The notes beneath the pieces are model-generated. The model ran no database searches and was not told the origin of the DNA. It saw nothing but the letters and a program-made list of their open reading frames with translations. A DNA stretch of 33,822 bases from JAYEJW01 sp034716535 (GTDB taxonomy: Bacteria > Pseudomonadota > Gammaproteobacteria > Chromatiales > Chromatiaceae): positions 1 to 33,822 of the forward strand of contig JAYEJW010000301.1 of NCBI GenBank assembly GCA_034716535.1. Reading direction: 5' to 3'. The stretch's first letter is position 1, and every line of letters starts with the position of its first letter. The position numbers and the translations under genes were made by a program. Positions 14,977 to 21,965 of the stretch are shown here, one piece after another.

Positions 14977-15702
14977 ATGCGCAATCTACTCTTTTTCCTG
15001 CTGTTCCTGTCGACCTCTGCAAGCGGTTTGGACGGTGCAAACATTCTCCGCCAGATCGATGAGAACATGTGGCCCGGTTCTTACGAGATGTACAGAAAAC
15101 TTATCAACGTCAAGAGTGACGGGGCGAAGAGGGAATATGTGATGTTCACCCTCAAGAAGGGCAAGGGAAAGGTGGTCAATCTGTTTTTGAAACCACCAGA
15201 GGAGCATGGCCGCGTTATCCTTCGAGTAGGGGAAAACATGTGGCTTAAGATCCCGGATGTGGAGCAGGCATTGCGGGTCTCCAGCATGCATTCAGTCGTC
15301 GGTGGTATCTTCAATAACTGGGATTTGATGCTTTCGGGCTTTAGTCCGGACTATGACGTGCAACTGGCGCAGAAAGAGGGTGATGTCTATGCGCTTACGC
15401 TCAAGGCGAAGAGTAAATGGGCCGTCTATGATACGCTGCGTTTGCGGGCGGGGATCGAGGATCTGTTACTTAGAAAGGTCGAGGCATACGCGACTTCGAA
15501 CATATTACTAAAAACATTGACGTTTAGTGAGGTAAAGGATTTCGGAAACGGTGTGATTCATCCCGCAAAGCTGGAAACAACCAGTCCACTCTGGCCTGGG
15601 GTCAAGGCGATTATGCTTTTTGGCGAAATACGAAAACGGGAGCTCTCCGATGAGGTCTTCACCGTCAACTGGATGTCCAAGATCGATGATCTCCGGCAAT
15701 AA
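14977..15702 (+). CDS. Outer-membrane lipoprotein-sorting (LolA-like) periplasmic protein, copy 1
   Basis: The ATG at 14977 follows GGGGGA by 8 bases and gives 241 residues with a signal peptide (about 1-17). The mature part resembles the LolA_like family of periplasmic proteins annotated 'outer membrane lipoprotein-sorting protein', with SYEMYRKL, KREYVMFTLKKGKGKVVNLFL, GENMWLKIPDV and SVVGGIFNNWDL motifs. Such proteins have an open beta-barrel that carries lipids or lipoproteins across the periplasm. The second copy at 19516-20241 is also 241 residues and similar throughout. Together with the ABC ATPase and FtsX-type permease downstream it suggests a Lol-like route; the cargo is unknown. 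The frame upstream from 14851 is not family-like. Confidence 0.85.
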   Translation: MRNLLFFLLFLSTSASGLDGANILRQIDENMWPGSYEMYRKLINVKSDGAKREYVMFTLKKGKGKVVNLFLKPPEEHGRVILRVGENMWLKIPDVEQALRVSSMHSVVGGIFNNWDLMLSGFSPDYDVQLAQKEGDVYALTLKAKSKWAVYDTLRLRAGIEDLLLRKVEAYATSNILLKTLTFSEVKDFGNGVIHPAKLETTSPLWPGVKAIMLFGEIRKRELSDEVFTVNWMSKIDDLRQ

Positions 15703-15768
15703 CCCATCGCCATGGTTTGGCATGGCTGTTGGGTAACCGTTCACTCCCCCCAGCTTATTTGTCCCTCT

Positions 15769-15811
15769 CCCCAAACCCTCTCCCGTAGCGGGAGAGGGGA
15801 TTTGAGGGGGG
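15769..15811. repeat. GC-rich hairpin repeat (CCCTCTCCC/GGGAGAGGG)
   Basis: A perfect 9-bp stem (15776-15784 / 15790-15798) with a 5-base loop, extended by CCCCAAA and a matching TTTGAGGGG. This is a widespread intergenic palindrome type in proteobacteria. It lies after the LolA-like gene and may stop or stabilise its transcript, though it lacks a T-tract. Confidence 0.6.
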
Positions 15812-15844
15812 GCTGAACGGGTACGCTGTTGGCGTGCAGAAGAT

Positions 15845-15866
15845 ACAAATCGTTATCATTATCATT
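15845..15866. promoter_or_regulatory. Fur-box-like operator upstream of RTX copy 2
   Basis: On the minus strand the sequence GATAATGATAACGATT agrees with the E. coli Fur consensus at the first eleven bases and at 14 of 19 overall. It lies about 185 bases before the RTX gene at 16049 and would make that gene, and perhaps the ABC cluster, iron-responsive. The rest of the 346-base interval holds a small hairpin (AGGTTT-gaaa-AAACCT, 15919-15934) and no gene. Confidence 0.6.
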
Positions 15867-16048
15867 CGGCTCAAGGATATATGATGGCGCCTGTTTCGAT
15901 CAGACAAATTTTGCTTGTAGGTTTGAAAAAACCTGACTATTGTTTCCGATAGCAATTCGAATAATTACACAAAGTCGACTGGCGGGGAGATACCGCCTGA
16001 GTGTTTCGCCGTCGGCGCAGCAGAAGAGAGAAGGAGGAGGAATTGGGC

Positions 16049-16699
16049 ATGCGTTCGCTCAAGCTGACGCACCATACTCTGGTGTCGGGTCTGGCGTACA
16101 GTATCCTTTTCGCGCCTTTTGCAACCTGGGCAGCCGGTCCCGGGGGGAGCGAAGAGAAGTTTCCGGACTACTTTCCGGCTCACACGGTCATCAAGTGCCC
16201 CTACCTGCCGCCCGGGCTCACCCCAGCGACGACGCCCCTTTGCGATGGCGTATATCCCACGTGCGTAGGAACGGATGGTCCTGATCTCATCCTGGGCACC
16301 GAGAAGAACGACGTGATTGTAGGCAGAGGCGGCAACGACACCATCCATGGTGACGCGGGTCACGACACCATCTGCGGCGGCCCGGGCAACGACTCGGTTC
16401 TGGGCGCGCGGGGCGCAGACACCATCTTCGGCGAAGAAGGCGACGACTTTCTCTTCGGTGCACCCGAGGGCGATACCCTCGACGGCGGGCCCGGCGATTA
16501 CGACGTGCTGTGGGGTGGACCCGGCGTCGACAAGCTCAACGGCGGACCTGGCGATTTCGACGTGTGCATGCTGCAGAGAGAGATGGGGGAGTACGACGCG
16601 GAGGGGTGCAATACGGTCTATCCGCCCCCCGGATACGTCCACGACGAAGAACCTGACCCGGGCGTTCTGAGGGCACAGGAGCCCCTCAAGCTTCGCTAA
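16049..16699 (+). CDS. Small secreted RTX-type calcium-binding repeat protein (copy 2)
   Basis: The ATG at 16049 has a very strong ribosome site (AGGAGGAGG, 8 bases upstream) and gives 216 residues. A signal peptide (about 1-29, ending TWAAG) is followed by a conserved CPYLPPGLTP segment. Then come nonapeptide repeats (GTDGPDLILG, GNDTIHGDAGHDTICGG, GNDSVLGARGADTIFG, GDDFLFG, GGPGDYDVLWGG) and a CNTVYPPPGY end. All six cysteines of copy 1 (13462-14100) are conserved in the same order. It may be regulated by iron through the Fur-box-like site. The gene is followed 191 bases later by the ABC ATPase. The function is unknown; a secreted Ca-binding structural or binding protein is plausible. Confidence 0.87.
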   Translation: MRSLKLTHHTLVSGLAYSILFAPFATWAAGPGGSEEKFPDYFPAHTVIKCPYLPPGLTPATTPLCDGVYPTCVGTDGPDLILGTEKNDVIVGRGGNDTIHGDAGHDTICGGPGNDSVLGARGADTIFGEEGDDFLFGAPEGDTLDGGPGDYDVLWGGPGVDKLNGGPGDFDVCMLQREMGEYDAEGCNTVYPPPGYVHDEEPDPGVLRAQEPLKLR

Positions 16700-16890
16700 C
16701 CGTCACTGCGGTTGCCGTGGGCACGACACTAGGGAGAGAGCGCTCCGTGTCCGGTTCGAGCATCGCCGAAACCTGGTGGCGGGCGGGAACGATGCCTTCG
16801 AATCGATACCGTACCGCAACCTATGTGCCTTTCCGCCTGAATGGGTGTGCCGTTTGTCCTGTACCCGGTTGAACTGTGTGGAGTTCGGCA

Positions 16891-17589
16891 ATGAGCTTGG
16901 CTTTGGCCGAGGGCCTACGTAAAGACTACAAGGTTGGGGATATTCTCATCCCCGCGATACGTGGCGTCGATTTCACAATAGAATCGGCTTCCTTCGTATG
17001 CTTCGTTGGTCCGTCCGGCAGCGGAAAGACAACCCTGCTGAACATGATAGGCTGCCTGGACCACCCCACCTCCGGACGGCTAACCATCCTGGACACCGAA
17101 GTCTCTACCCTCGACCGGCGAACGGCCGCCGCGTTCAGGGGCGAGAATCTCGGGTTTGTGTTCCAAGATTTTAATCTCATCCCCGTTCTTACCGCGTTCG
17201 AGAACATCGAATACCCGCTGATCATGGTCCAGGAATGGCCGGCGTCAAAGCGCCGGGAGCGTGTTCGGAGCTTGTTGGAGGCGACAGGAATACAAGAACA
17301 GGCAGACAAACGGCCGGATCAGTTGTCGGGTGGGCAAAAGCAGCGCGTTGCCGTTGCACGTGCCTTGGTCACCAACCCGAGCATCGTATTGGCCGATGAG
17401 CCGACGGCGAACCTGGATCACGAGACGGCTTATCGAATCATCGATCTGATGAAGAGGTTGCGGGACGAGTTCGAAACGACGTTCATCTTTTCAACGCATG
17501 ACCCGAAAATCATGGCAGAAGCCGAGGTCACCTTTACCCTGGAAGACGGAAAAGTACAAACCAAGGGAAGTGAGGAAGTGTTGAAATGA
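16891..17589 (+). CDS. ABC transporter ATP-binding protein (LolD/MacB type)
   Basis: The 232-residue ATPase shows Walker A GPSGSGKTT (about 40-48), Q-loop FQDFNLIPVLTAFENIEYPL, signature LSGGQKQR, Walker B VLADEPTANLD and the switch histidine in FSTHD. The Q-loop and DEPTANLD forms place it in the LolD/FtsE/MacB group that works with FtsX-type permeases as mechanotransmitters. The ATG at 16891 follows TGGAG by 7 bases; a GTG at 16876 is an alternative. Its stop codon overlaps the start of the permease gene (ATGA at 17586-17589), so the two form one transporter. The transporter probably extracts a lipid, lipoprotein or peptide from the inner membrane or moves a periplasmic partner. Confidence 0.95.
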   Translation: MSLALAEGLRKDYKVGDILIPAIRGVDFTIESASFVCFVGPSGSGKTTLLNMIGCLDHPTSGRLTILDTEVSTLDRRTAAAFRGENLGFVFQDFNLIPVLTAFENIEYPLIMVQEWPASKRRERVRSLLEATGIQEQADKRPDQLSGGQKQRVAVARALVTNPSIVLADEPTANLDHETAYRIIDLMKRLRDEFETTFIFSTHDPKIMAEAEVTFTLEDGKVQTKGSEEVLK

Positions 17590-19028
17590 ATGATGTTCTC
17601 AAGATTGCCGCCCGCAATCTGCTGCGCTACAAGCGTCGGACCTTTCTTACGTGTCTGCTCATCACCATCGGTCTGGTCGCGGTGCTCCTGTTCATTGCGG
17701 TCGCTGGTTCGTTCAGAGACATGATGGTGGACCAGTTCACCGATTCCATGGTTGGGCACATGCAAGTTCACCGCCGGGGCTACATGGGGGCAAGGGAGAG
17801 CCTGCCGGTTGACCGCAACATGCGCCCCAAAATGTTGGTGAAGCTCTACGAGGCCTTGGACGCCTCGCAGGAGATCGTGGCGTGGTCGCCGCGTGTGAAG
17901 TTTATGGCAATGTTCAGCAATTTTCTCGATACCACGAGCATTCGGGTTAATGGAGTCGATGGACCGCGCGAAGATGCGACGGTGCCGCTATTAGGCAAAC
18001 GTGTCTTCGAGGACGGAGAAGCTCACCCGCTCGTCAAACCAGGTCACATCCAAGTGCCGGAGCTTTTTGCCAAGGCTATGCGCTTGAAGGTCGGAGACAC
18101 TGTTGTGCTGGTCGCAACCAACAAGGATGGTTCGGTGAACGGAAAGACATTCGTGATTCAAGGCATCATGGAGAGTATTTCCGGGCCCGGCGGGCGAGAC
18201 AGCTACATCCATATCGATGACGCACGGGACCTCCTTCGTATTGAGGATGAAGAGGTTGAAGATACGGTCCTGGCACATCATGGGTACGTGACTCTGGCCG
18301 AAGAACCTGAACCGGAAATTCAGGACCCTTTGAAGCTGGACAGTCTGCGCGCCGAGACTGATGCCAAACCCAAGCCCTATGTCGCGAAAGGTTATTTGGA
18401 AGAGACCCGGCGCCTCTTCGAGGAAAAGGGGTGGGGGCGGCCCTCGGAGGTGAGTGAGATCGCAATTCGGCTGAAGGACCGTGGACGTCTGGACGACGTG
18501 CTGATCGAAATTGAGGCCGAGGTTGCGGATCTCAAGAACAGGAAGGGTATGACGATTTTTCAGGTGCATCCGTGGCAGACGTTCGTTCCCTTCTCCAAGG
18601 TTGCCAACATGATCGACGTCATGAATCTGTTCATGAAAATCATTCTCGTTTCCGTGGTCCTGGTCAGTATCATGAACGTGCTCATCATGGCGGTCTATGA
18701 ACGAATACGGGAGATCGGCACCATTGCGGCCATTGGCACACGCCCGGCGTCTATCATGGGGCTGTTCGTGAGCGAGGGTTTCCTCTTGGGGGTGTTGGGC
18801 ACGGCTATCGGCACTGTCATTGGTCTTGCCACCATCTTCATCCTGCACGAGGTGACGATCCCCTTTGCTTTCGGACGGCAGGAAAACCTGGTCCTGACGC
18901 CGGTCATCGGCGTGACCGATGTGGTCACGACTTGTACGTTGACGATTCTCGTCTCGGTACTTGCAAGCTTTCAACCCGCGTGGAAGGCGTCGCGGATGGA
19001 CCCGATAACGGCCCTTCGACACGTTTGA
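17586..19028 (+). CDS. FtsX-family ABC transporter permease (LolC/E- or MacB-like)
   Basis: This 480-residue protein has the FtsX/LolE plan. TM1 lies at about 20-45, and a periplasmic MacB-core-like domain spans about 50-340. TM2-TM4 (about 347-370, 390-420, 444-466) follow, with the coupling motif YERIREIGTIAAIG after TM2 and a C-terminal WKASRMDPITALRHV typical of MacB/LolC permeases. An acidic insert (EEPEPEIQDP, about 238-248) lies within the periplasmic domain. It overlaps the ATPase gene by 4 bases. The LolA-like proteins encoded nearby are natural periplasmic partners, as LolA is for LolCDE, but this locus has one permease, so it would be a homodimer. The true cargo is unknown. Confidence 0.93.
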   Translation: MNDVLKIAARNLLRYKRRTFLTCLLITIGLVAVLLFIAVAGSFRDMMVDQFTDSMVGHMQVHRRGYMGARESLPVDRNMRPKMLVKLYEALDASQEIVAWSPRVKFMAMFSNFLDTTSIRVNGVDGPREDATVPLLGKRVFEDGEAHPLVKPGHIQVPELFAKAMRLKVGDTVVLVATNKDGSVNGKTFVIQGIMESISGPGGRDSYIHIDDARDLLRIEDEEVEDTVLAHHGYVTLAEEPEPEIQDPLKLDSLRAETDAKPKPYVAKGYLEETRRLFEEKGWGRPSEVSEIAIRLKDRGRLDDVLIEIEAEVADLKNRKGMTIFQVHPWQTFVPFSKVANMIDVMNLFMKIILVSVVLVSIMNVLIMAVYERIREIGTIAAIGTRPASIMGLFVSEGFLLGVLGTAIGTVIGLATIFILHEVTIPFAFGRQENLVLTPVIGVTDVVTTCTLTILVSVLASFQPAWKASRMDPITALRHV

Positions 19029-19104
19029 GCGGCTTCCCTTACCGGTATCGCTCCGGCAGGGATTGACAATCAATCACCAATAAATACGTTAAGGAGGAGA
19101 CTAC

Positions 19105-19512
19105 ATGCGCACACTACATCGCCTGATCCTGAGTATCGGCCTACTCGCCTTCATGCCGTTTGTTCAGGCAGAGGAAGAGGCCGGCGGAAAGCCCAAAGAG
19201 CCTCTGTACGCTATTGCTGCCGACGGGGCTGATACCAGCGCGGAGATCAGCAAGCTTGCGGGAATCTCTCCCTTCTTCCATCTATACGGTGAGAATGGAA
19301 CATCCGTAGAGGTCGTACCCAATTCGTATCTCGATTTGGAGTTCGGAACCGGACCTGCGGCGGCGAGGATGCTGGTCGAAAAAGGGGTTGTTGTCCTGGT
19401 CGCGCGGAGAATTCCGGGGCCCAAGATGATGGAAGTACTGGATACGAACAGTGTTCGACTCGTCCGCCGGGTAGGCACTGTCCAGGACGTTGCGAGCGAG
19501 TTGAAGGAATAG
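19105..19512 (+). CDS. Secreted NifX/NafY-like (Nitro_FeMo-Co) domain protein
   Basis: The 135-residue protein has a clear signal peptide (about 1-22, FMPFVQA) followed by a domain resembling the dinitrogenase iron-molybdenum cofactor biosynthesis fold (NifX, NafY, MTH1175). The visible pattern is ISKLAGISPFFHLY, a GTGPAAARMLVEKGVVVLVA segment and a C-terminal VRRVGTVQDVASEL. No cysteine is present. Family members normally act in the cytoplasm carrying Fe-S or metal cofactors, so an exported version is unusual. The ribosome site AAGGAGGAGA precedes the ATG well. It lies between the permease and the second LolA-like gene, three bases before the latter, which implies co-translation. Function inferred only from fold. 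Confidence 0.78.
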   Translation: MRTLHRLILSIGLLAFMPFVQAEEEAGGKPKEPLYAIAADGADTSAEISKLAGISPFFHLYGENGTSVEVVPNSYLDLEFGTGPAAARMLVEKGVVVLVARRIPGPKMMEVLDTNSVRLVRRVGTVQDVASELKE

Positions 19513-19515
19513 GTC

Positions 19516-20241
19516 ATGGTACGCGTACTTCCAATACTCTTGTTCTTCGTGACCTCCAGTGTTTGGGCCGTCGATGGCGATCAAGTCTTGCAACAGGTTG
19601 ATCGTAATCTCGCTCCGCCCTCGTACGAGATGTATCGCAAGCTCGTCAACATCGAGCCGGATGGAACGAAGAGAGAGTATGTCTTGTACACGGCCAAGAA
19701 GGGGCGAGACCGGATGGTCTCTCTTTTCCTCTCTCCGGCTGCGGATGAAGGGCGGACGACCCTTCGTCAGGGAGAGAACATGTGGATGTTTCTGCCCGAT
19801 GTCGGTCGCCCTATCCGGATTACAAGTCTGCAGTCGGTCGTTGGTGGCATATTCAACAACTCAGACCTCATGCGGCTGGAATACGGCGTTGAGTACGATG
19901 TCAAGTCCATCGATGAGTCTGGAAAAGAGTATCTGCTCGACTTGAAGGCTAAGACCTCGGCGGTTGCCTATGACCGGCTCAAGATGTGGGTGGACAAGCG
20001 GCTCTTGTTGCCGACGAAGATCGAGGCCTATGCAGCGAGCGGACTCTTAATCAAGACGCTGCGCTACAAGGACATCAAGAGCTTCGGCGGGGGTGTCACC
20101 AGACCCGCGACGCTGCAGACCGACAGCCCCCTCCACAAGGGTTACAAGTCGGTGATGGTGTTTAGGAAGATCAAACGTCGGAAGTTTAGCGATGAAGTAT
20201 TTACGCTCAACTACATGCCGCGCATAAAGGAGTTGCGTTAG
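19516..20241 (+). CDS. Outer-membrane lipoprotein-sorting (LolA-like) periplasmic protein, copy 2
   Basis: A 241-residue exported protein (signal peptide about 1-18, SSVWA) sharing SYEMYRKLVNI, DGTKREYVLYTAKKG, GENMWMFLPDV, SVVGGIFNNSDLM and FSDEVFTLNYM with copy 1 at 14977-15702. The shared length and motifs mark them as paralogues, similar by eye over the whole length. It starts three bases after the NifX-like gene's stop and precedes the beta-barrel gene, so its likely role is periplasmic shuttling between the ABC permease and an outer-membrane partner. Confidence 0.88.
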   Translation: MVRVLPILLFFVTSSVWAVDGDQVLQQVDRNLAPPSYEMYRKLVNIEPDGTKREYVLYTAKKGRDRMVSLFLSPAADEGRTTLRQGENMWMFLPDVGRPIRITSLQSVVGGIFNNSDLMRLEYGVEYDVKSIDESGKEYLLDLKAKTSAVAYDRLKMWVDKRLLLPTKIEAYAASGLLIKTLRYKDIKSFGGGVTRPATLQTDSPLHKGYKSVMVFRKIKRRKFSDEVFTLNYMPRIKELR

Positions 20242-20294
20242 GCTGAGCTGCCTCGCCAAGAAGCGTATCTGGGGAAAGAAATACTCGGACGAGC

Positions 20295-21641
20295 GTGTTG
20301 CACTTGACCGCCAATCGGCAACGCAGGAGCGCCAGTTATCGGCTCGTATTGTGCGTTCTCCTGTGTTCTGCGCTCGTGCATTCACCCGCAAAGGCGCAGG
20401 ACGAGGTTAGCTTCGATGCGGGCGAGTTCGAGAAGCGTGCCTTCGACTTTCGTGGTTACTTGGAGGCCAGACCGGAGTATGCCCGCACCAACCAGGACGG
20501 CGCCCTGTATCAGCTCGCTTTCTTTGATGAGGACGAGCGGGCGTCGATTGAGCGATTTACCGGTGTTCTGGAGCTGGAAGGGCGCTACAGCAAGGGAATA
20601 GCGACCTTCCTTTTCCGTACCCACTCGGAGGGTGTTTGGGATTATCTCGGCGAAGAGCAGGACCACAAACTCTACGAGGGTCTGTTGTCAGTACAACCCT
20701 CTGCGGGCTTTGCCGGCGATATCGGCAAGAAGGCCTACCGGTGGGGAAAAGGATTGGCGTGGAATCCCGTGGCGTTTGTGGAGCGTGCCAAAGACGCGGG
20801 AAACCCGGACCTCGCGCGGGAAGGTTACTGGACTGCCGGACTCGACTGGATAAAGACCTTCGACGATAGCCCGTTGCAGACGATCGCGGTAACGCCGCTA
20901 ATCGTGCCGACGAACGGCGGCTTTAACCAGGGCTTCGGTGAAGACGGCCATCTCAACTTTGCGGGAAAGGTGTATCTTCTTTACCGCAACACGGATTTCG
21001 ATTTCTTGTTTCTCGCGAATGGCAGCCGCACGGCCCGTTACGGTTTCGATTTTTCGAGGAACGTCTCGCCGAACTTCGAGATCCACGGCGAGTTTGCCTA
21101 CATCACGAACTTCGAACGCATCGAAATCGATCCCTACCCATCGTGCCGAGGGAGAAGGCAGGACCCAGAGGACGTCGTCAGCTATCTTGCCGGGTTGAGA
21201 TATCGCACGGAACAGGACATCACTTACACGCTGGAGTACTACAACAACGGTGCGGGAAACAGCAGAGAGCAGCAGAAAAGATTCTATCAATGCGTGCATG
21301 CTGGTTGGGAAACCGACGATGCCGCTATCTTCGACCGGATCCCTCGCGGAAAAGACATCGACCGGGGGCCCTTCACAAAGCCGAACCCAATGCGCCGCTA
21401 TATGCATGCGCGCGCTTTCTGGGAAGAACCCTTTAACATCCTCTATTTCACACCCGGTGTACAGGCCTTCTACAATTTCGATGACGGGAGCTTCTCCGTG
21501 TCGCCTGAGCTCAATTACACTGGGTTCGACAACTTCGAGTTTCGCCTCCGTGCAACCGCCCCGGTGGGCGATACGCTATCGGAGTGGGGAGAGAAACCCA
21601 ACGAGTACAAGGTCGAGCTCAGAGCTCGATACTACTTCTGA
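20295..21641 (+). CDS. Probable outer-membrane beta-barrel protein of unknown family
   Basis: The frame starts with GTG at 20295 and gives 448 residues. A signal sequence (VLCVLLCSALVHSPAKA, about 18-34) precedes a long stretch of alternating hydrophobic/polar residues rich in Tyr, Phe, Trp and Asn (e.g. YLLYRNTDFDFLFLANG, YTLEYYNNGAG, YNFDDGSFSVSPELNY). The protein ends in aromatic Phe (ELRARYYF), the outer-membrane insertion signature. About 12-18 strands would fit. It is the last gene of the plus-strand cluster and may be the outer-membrane receiver or exit of the transport system. The start codon is uncertain because no strong ribosome site is visible. Its 3' end overlaps a small minus-strand ORF by 10 bases. 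Confidence 0.8.
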   Translation: MLHLTANRQRRSASYRLVLCVLLCSALVHSPAKAQDEVSFDAGEFEKRAFDFRGYLEARPEYARTNQDGALYQLAFFDEDERASIERFTGVLELEGRYSKGIATFLFRTHSEGVWDYLGEEQDHKLYEGLLSVQPSAGFAGDIGKKAYRWGKGLAWNPVAFVERAKDAGNPDLAREGYWTAGLDWIKTFDDSPLQTIAVTPLIVPTNGGFNQGFGEDGHLNFAGKVYLLYRNTDFDFLFLANGSRTARYGFDFSRNVSPNFEIHGEFAYITNFERIEIDPYPSCRGRRQDPEDVVSYLAGLRYRTEQDITYTLEYYNNGAGNSREQQKRFYQCVHAGWETDDAAIFDRIPRGKDIDRGPFTKPNPMRRYMHARAFWEEPFNILYFTPGVQAFYNFDDGSFSVSPELNYTGFDNFEFRLRATAPVGDTLSEWGEKPNEYKVELRARYYF

Positions 21642-21772
21642 ATCTGATCGGTTGCCGCCTTCGCCATCAGTTGCGCCAGCGTATCGAGCAGGGCGCTGCG
21701 ATCCGCCTCGCTCAGTCGTTCCCACACCGCCTCGTGCGGGCGTGGGACCTGCGGGAATAGGTTCGGTCGCAA
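21632..21772 (-). CDS. Small ORF of 46 residues with unusual TTG start
   Basis: A perfect AGGAGG (21784-21779 on the minus strand) lies 6 bases before a TTG at 21772-21770, opening a 46-codon frame that stops with TAG at 21632-21634. The peptide begins MRPNLFPQVP and continues with a helical WERLSEADRSALLDTLAQLMAKAA segment. I recall similar short helical proteins beside recombinase genes of mobile elements, so it could be a remnant, but no recombinase is visible here. It overlaps the 3' end of the barrel gene on the opposite strand. Moderate confidence that it is translated; the function is unknown. Confidence 0.5.
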   Translation of the reverse strand: MRPNLFPQVPRPHEAVWERLSEADRSALLDTLAQLMAKAATDQIQK

Positions 21773-21965
21773 GATGACCCTCCTCATGGTGGATACCTGT
21801 GCCGCGGGCGGGTTATAATACGCAGTTCACTGATACGACCCTCCTCTCTCTGAGAACTTTTTTCTTGGACGCGAGTGCAAGTGTGTCTACACGCTGGGGG
21901 GCCTATGCTGCGGCTGGGCCGCAGGTGATGCGCAGGGCGTAACCTACGAGATATATATCCATTAA

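Noticed and set aside
15715..15735. Sigma-54-like TGGCAT...TTGG sequence
   Set aside because: The GG/GC spacing is wrong and no gene starts close downstream.
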